From assembly GCA_045105075.1 (NCBI GenBank), contig JBGCDD010000266.1, forward strand, positions 1-8,526: a stretch of DNA of 8,526 nt. The letters run 5' to 3'. Within the stretch, counting starts at the first letter, position 1. Every line of letters begins with the position of its first letter. The stretch is from JBGCDD01 sp045105075. Its GTDB lineage: Bacteria > Pseudomonadota > Alphaproteobacteria > Rhodobacterales > Rhodobacteraceae. The translations under genes were made by a program, and so were the position numbers. Shown piece by piece: positions 6,985 to 8,526 of the stretch. The notes beneath the pieces were generated by a model, which saw nothing but the letters and a program-made list of their open reading frames with translations, did not search any database and was not told the origin of the DNA.

Positions 6985-7025
6985 GGCGCGTCAAAACCGG
7001 CGGGTGCAAGTGGTTTTGACGCGCC
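6985..7025. repeat. Perfect 14-bp inverted repeat between the SPFH and zinc-ribbon genes
   Basis: GGCGCGTCAAAACC (6985-6998) is exactly matched by GGTTTTGACGCGCC (7012-7025) across a 13-base loop. It lies 52 bases beyond the SPFH stop and 30 bases before the zinc-ribbon start. On the minus strand no U run follows. On the plus strand the stem is followed by a T-rich stretch ending in TTTTT (7036-7040). It could be a processing or stabilising hairpin, a weak terminator that tunes the ratio of the two products, or an operator. Confidence 0.8.
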
Positions 7026-7041
7026 GTGTTGATTGTTTTTC

Positions 7042-7077
7042 AGGCCTCCGGCGGGGATATTTTTGGCAAGAGGAAGA
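7042..7077 (+). promoter_or_regulatory. Rhodobacteraceae-like intergenic motif (CCTCCGGCGGGGATATTTTT type)
   Basis: Directly against the SPFH stop codon, on the plus strand, lies a GC-rich block able to form a short stem (CCTC 7045-7048 with GGGG 7053-7056, one G-U pair), then ATA and TTTTT (7060-7064), then GGCAAGAGGAAG. From memory, closely similar strings occur often at gene ends in Rhodobacteraceae, usually as GCCTCCGGCGGGAGTATTTTTGG-type variants. Its form fits a small terminator for plus-strand transcripts coming from the left, although no plus-strand gene is evident here. Its role is not established by this sequence. Confidence 0.4.
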
Positions 7078-8187
7078 TCAGGCGCCGGGCGGCGGCGGGG
7101 GCAGAACTGTGAAGAGTTGCGCCAGTTCGGCGACGTCTTCGGCTTTGAGCCAGCCGTCCTGGCCGGCGGTCCAGACATAGGTTTCGCGCGCCAGTTGTCC
7201 GTCTGTGGCCATGCGGCCCAGTTTGGCTTTGGAGAACGGCCCGCTGGTTTGTCCGTTTTCGGCGATGTGCCAAACGTGTTCGACCGGGGGCGGGGGTGGG
7301 GCGGCGCGTGTTGGTTGTGGGGCTGGGGCGGCTTGCGCGGCGCCCCAGGGGTTGGCCTGGTTGGCCATTTGCATCCCGAGGCCGGCGCCGAGGCCGGTTT
7401 GCATGGCCCCTGCGCCAGCGCCGTCGCGACCCAGGGCTTCGGCGGCCTGGAACTGCATGTATTCGTTGAGATTTCCGATCACGCCCATGGAGGAACGTTT
7501 GTCGAGCACTTCTTCAACGGCGGGGGGGAGCGAGATGTTTTCGATGTAGAGTTCGGGCATGGCCAGGCCGTATTGGCTGAGCTGGTCGGCGATGTCGCGG
7601 GCGACCAGTTGGCCCAGCTCGCGGGTGTTGGCGGCCATGTCGAGCACCGGGATTCCGCTGCGTGCTACGGTGCGAGAGAATTCCTGTACGATGATGTTGC
7701 GGATCTGGAAGCTGATTTCGTCCATGGTGAATTCGCCGTCGGTGCCGACGATTTCGACCAGGAATTTGGCCGGATCCGCGATGCGCACGGAATAGGTGCC
7801 AAAGGCGCGCAGGCGGACGGGGCCGAATTCCGGATCACGTGCGATGATCGGGTTTTTGGTGCCCCATTTCAGATCGGCAGAGCGGGGGGTGTTGACGTAG
7901 TAGACTTCTGATTTGAACGGGCTTTTTAAGCCGTGATCCCAGTGGTTGAGCGTGGTCAGGATCGGCATGTTGTTGGTTTCGAGCATGTAGAGCCCAGGGG
8001 TGAACACATCGGCCAGCTGACCTTCGTGAATGAACACAGCCGCCTGGCCTTCGCGCACGGTGAGTTTTGCGCCGTATTTGATTTCGTGGCCTTCGCGTTC
8101 AAAGCGCCAGACCATGGTGTCGCGGGTGTTGTCGGTCCAGTGGATGACGTCGATGAATTCACCGGTGAGAAAGTCGAAAATGCCCAT
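7078..8187 (-). CDS. SPFH domain protein with C-terminal GYF_2-like domain (YdjI / virion-core-like)
   Basis: A 369-residue scaffold-type protein. Residues about 1-245 match the bacterial SPFH/'virion core protein' family, starting MGIFDFLTGEFIDVIHW with VREGQAAVFIHEGQLADVFTPG (44-65), LRAFGTYSVRI (126-136) and ELYIENISLPPAVEEVLDKR (212-231). A Gly/Ala-rich stretch (255-290) and a proline linker ending PPPPP (297-301) follow. Residues about 304-360 form a GYF_2-like module (VWHIAENGQTSGPFSKAKLG, then TYVWTAGQDGWLKAEDV). The protein ends LPPPPPGA. No transmembrane helix is evident, so membrane contact is probably peripheral or through a partner. The ATG at 8187 has a clear ribosome site AAGGA eight bases upstream. 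SPFH proteins oligomerise and organise membrane domains. In Bacillus the YdjI homologue works with PspA and YdjG; here the zinc-ribbon membrane protein is encoded just downstream. No PspA gene is in the window. Confidence 0.92.
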   Translation of the reverse strand: MGIFDFLTGEFIDVIHWTDNTRDTMVWRFEREGHEIKYGAKLTVREGQAAVFIHEGQLADVFTPGLYMLETNNMPILTTLNHWDHGLKSPFKSEVYYVNTPRSADLKWGTKNPIIARDPEFGPVRLRAFGTYSVRIADPAKFLVEIVGTDGEFTMDEISFQIRNIIVQEFSRTVARSGIPVLDMAANTRELGQLVARDIADQLSQYGLAMPELYIENISLPPAVEEVLDKRSSMGVIGNLNEYMQFQAAEALGRDGAGAGAMQTGLGAGLGMQMANQANPWGAAQAAPAPQPTRAAPPPPPVEHVWHIAENGQTSGPFSKAKLGRMATDGQLARETYVWTAGQDGWLKAEDVAELAQLFTVLPPPPPGA

Positions 8188-8195
8188 GGGTCTGG

Positions 8196-8200
8196 TCCTT
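8196..8200 (-). promoter_or_regulatory. Ribosome binding site of the SPFH gene
   Basis: AAGGA on the minus strand, eight bases before ATG 8187. It supports this start. The rest of the 102-base gap (8188-8289) holds an imperfect stem (GAAACGGCC at 8211-8219 with GGC and CGTTTC at 8230-8240, two-base bulge), but no clear promoter. Confidence 0.65.
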
Positions 8201-8289
8201 ATGTATGTGTGAAACGGCCTGATCGGGGTGGCGGCGTTTCCGGAGAATGGCGTCGGGTGTGGCTTGATCTGGGGCCGGGGGTGCGTGGC

Positions 8290-8526
8290 TCACAGCTGTT
8301 CTCCGGTCAGGCCCAGCGCGATCTGGCGCGCGATGGGGCGGGCGGCGTCGGCGCTGATGCCGGGTGACAGGCGGGGGTCGTAAAGCATGCTGAGCAGTTT
8401 TTCATCGTGGCTGGTGAGCAGGGCGAATTCGTCGTCATCGTTGAAGATCGAGGGGCGCGCGGCGGGGCTGTCATTGGGCAGGCCGAGCCCTTGGGAGATC
8501 TCTTCGTGGATGCACGACAGGCGCAC
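8290..8526 (-). CDS. DUF2927 domain-containing protein, C-terminal fragment
   Basis: Only the last 78 or so residues are in the window; the gene continues past the right edge. The fragment includes CIHEEISQGLGLPNDSP, RPSIFNDDDEFALLTSHDEKLL and LYDPRLSPGIS, which I recognise as the conserved C-terminal part of DUF2927 proteins of Rhodobacteraceae. The His-Glu-Glu run and later acidic residues look like a possible metal site, but the family's activity is unknown to me. It ends at TGA (8292-8290), 102 bases before the SPFH gene start on the same strand, so co-transcription with the SPFH gene is possible. The N-terminus, including any signal peptide, cannot be seen. Confidence 0.8.
   Translation of the reverse strand: MRLSCIHEEISQGLGLPNDSPAARPSIFNDDDEFALLTSHDEKLLSMLYDPRLSPGISADAARPIARQIALGLTGEQL

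Noticed and set aside
7033..7911. 292-codon plus-strand open frame opposite the SPFH gene
   Set aside because: Antisense to a confidently assigned SPFH gene; its composition reflects the complementary strand.

Overview
The window looks like chromosomal DNA of an alphaproteobacterium of the Rhodobacteraceae (Roseobacter group). This rests on the GC-rich coding sequence, the strong G/C preference at third codon positions, and proteins that read like Rhodobacteraceae families (DUF2927, CocE/NonD hydrolase, MOFRL glycerate kinase, SPFH-GYF protein). Every gene I can support lies on the minus strand, so the reading order runs from high to low coordinates. The assignment is by pattern recognition only; no database search was possible.

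Right part (8526 to 5833): the C-terminal end of a DUF2927 protein, then an SPFH-domain protein with a C-terminal GYF_2-like domain, then a protein with two zinc ribbons and a C-terminal transmembrane helix. The last two resemble the SPFH (YdjI) plus zinc-ribbon (YdjG) pair known from Firmicute membrane-stress loci. They are separated by a perfect 14-bp inverted repeat. A second perfect inverted repeat (13 bp) spans the stop codon of the zinc-ribbon gene.

Middle (5832 to 5441): about 390 bases with no convincing gene. It includes an AT-rich island (about 38% GC for 5521-5640 by hand count) and probably the promoter of the next operon.

Left-centre (5440 to 3235): a tightly packed three-gene operon, nitroreductase -> dtd (D-aminoacyl-tRNA deacylase) -> glycerate 2-kinase (MOFRL family). 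Stop and start codons overlap at both junctions, which points to translational coupling. The three activities are a flavin redox enzyme, a translation proofreading enzyme and a central-carbon kinase, so the grouping is probably housekeeping rather than one pathway.

Left end (3096 to 1): a CocE/NonD (X-Pro dipeptidyl-peptidase S15-like) hydrolase, then the N-terminal part of a Tat-exported family 5 solute-binding protein of a peptide/opine-type ABC transporter, cut by the window edge. A hydrolase beside a peptide-type importer suggests uptake followed by hydrolysis of a small amide or ester substrate.

I see no rRNA, tRNA, CRISPR array, insertion sequence or phage gene. Most genes are ordinary. 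The least explained parts are the SPFH-GYF / tail-anchored zinc-ribbon pair with its two inverted repeats, and the AT-rich gene-poor gap.
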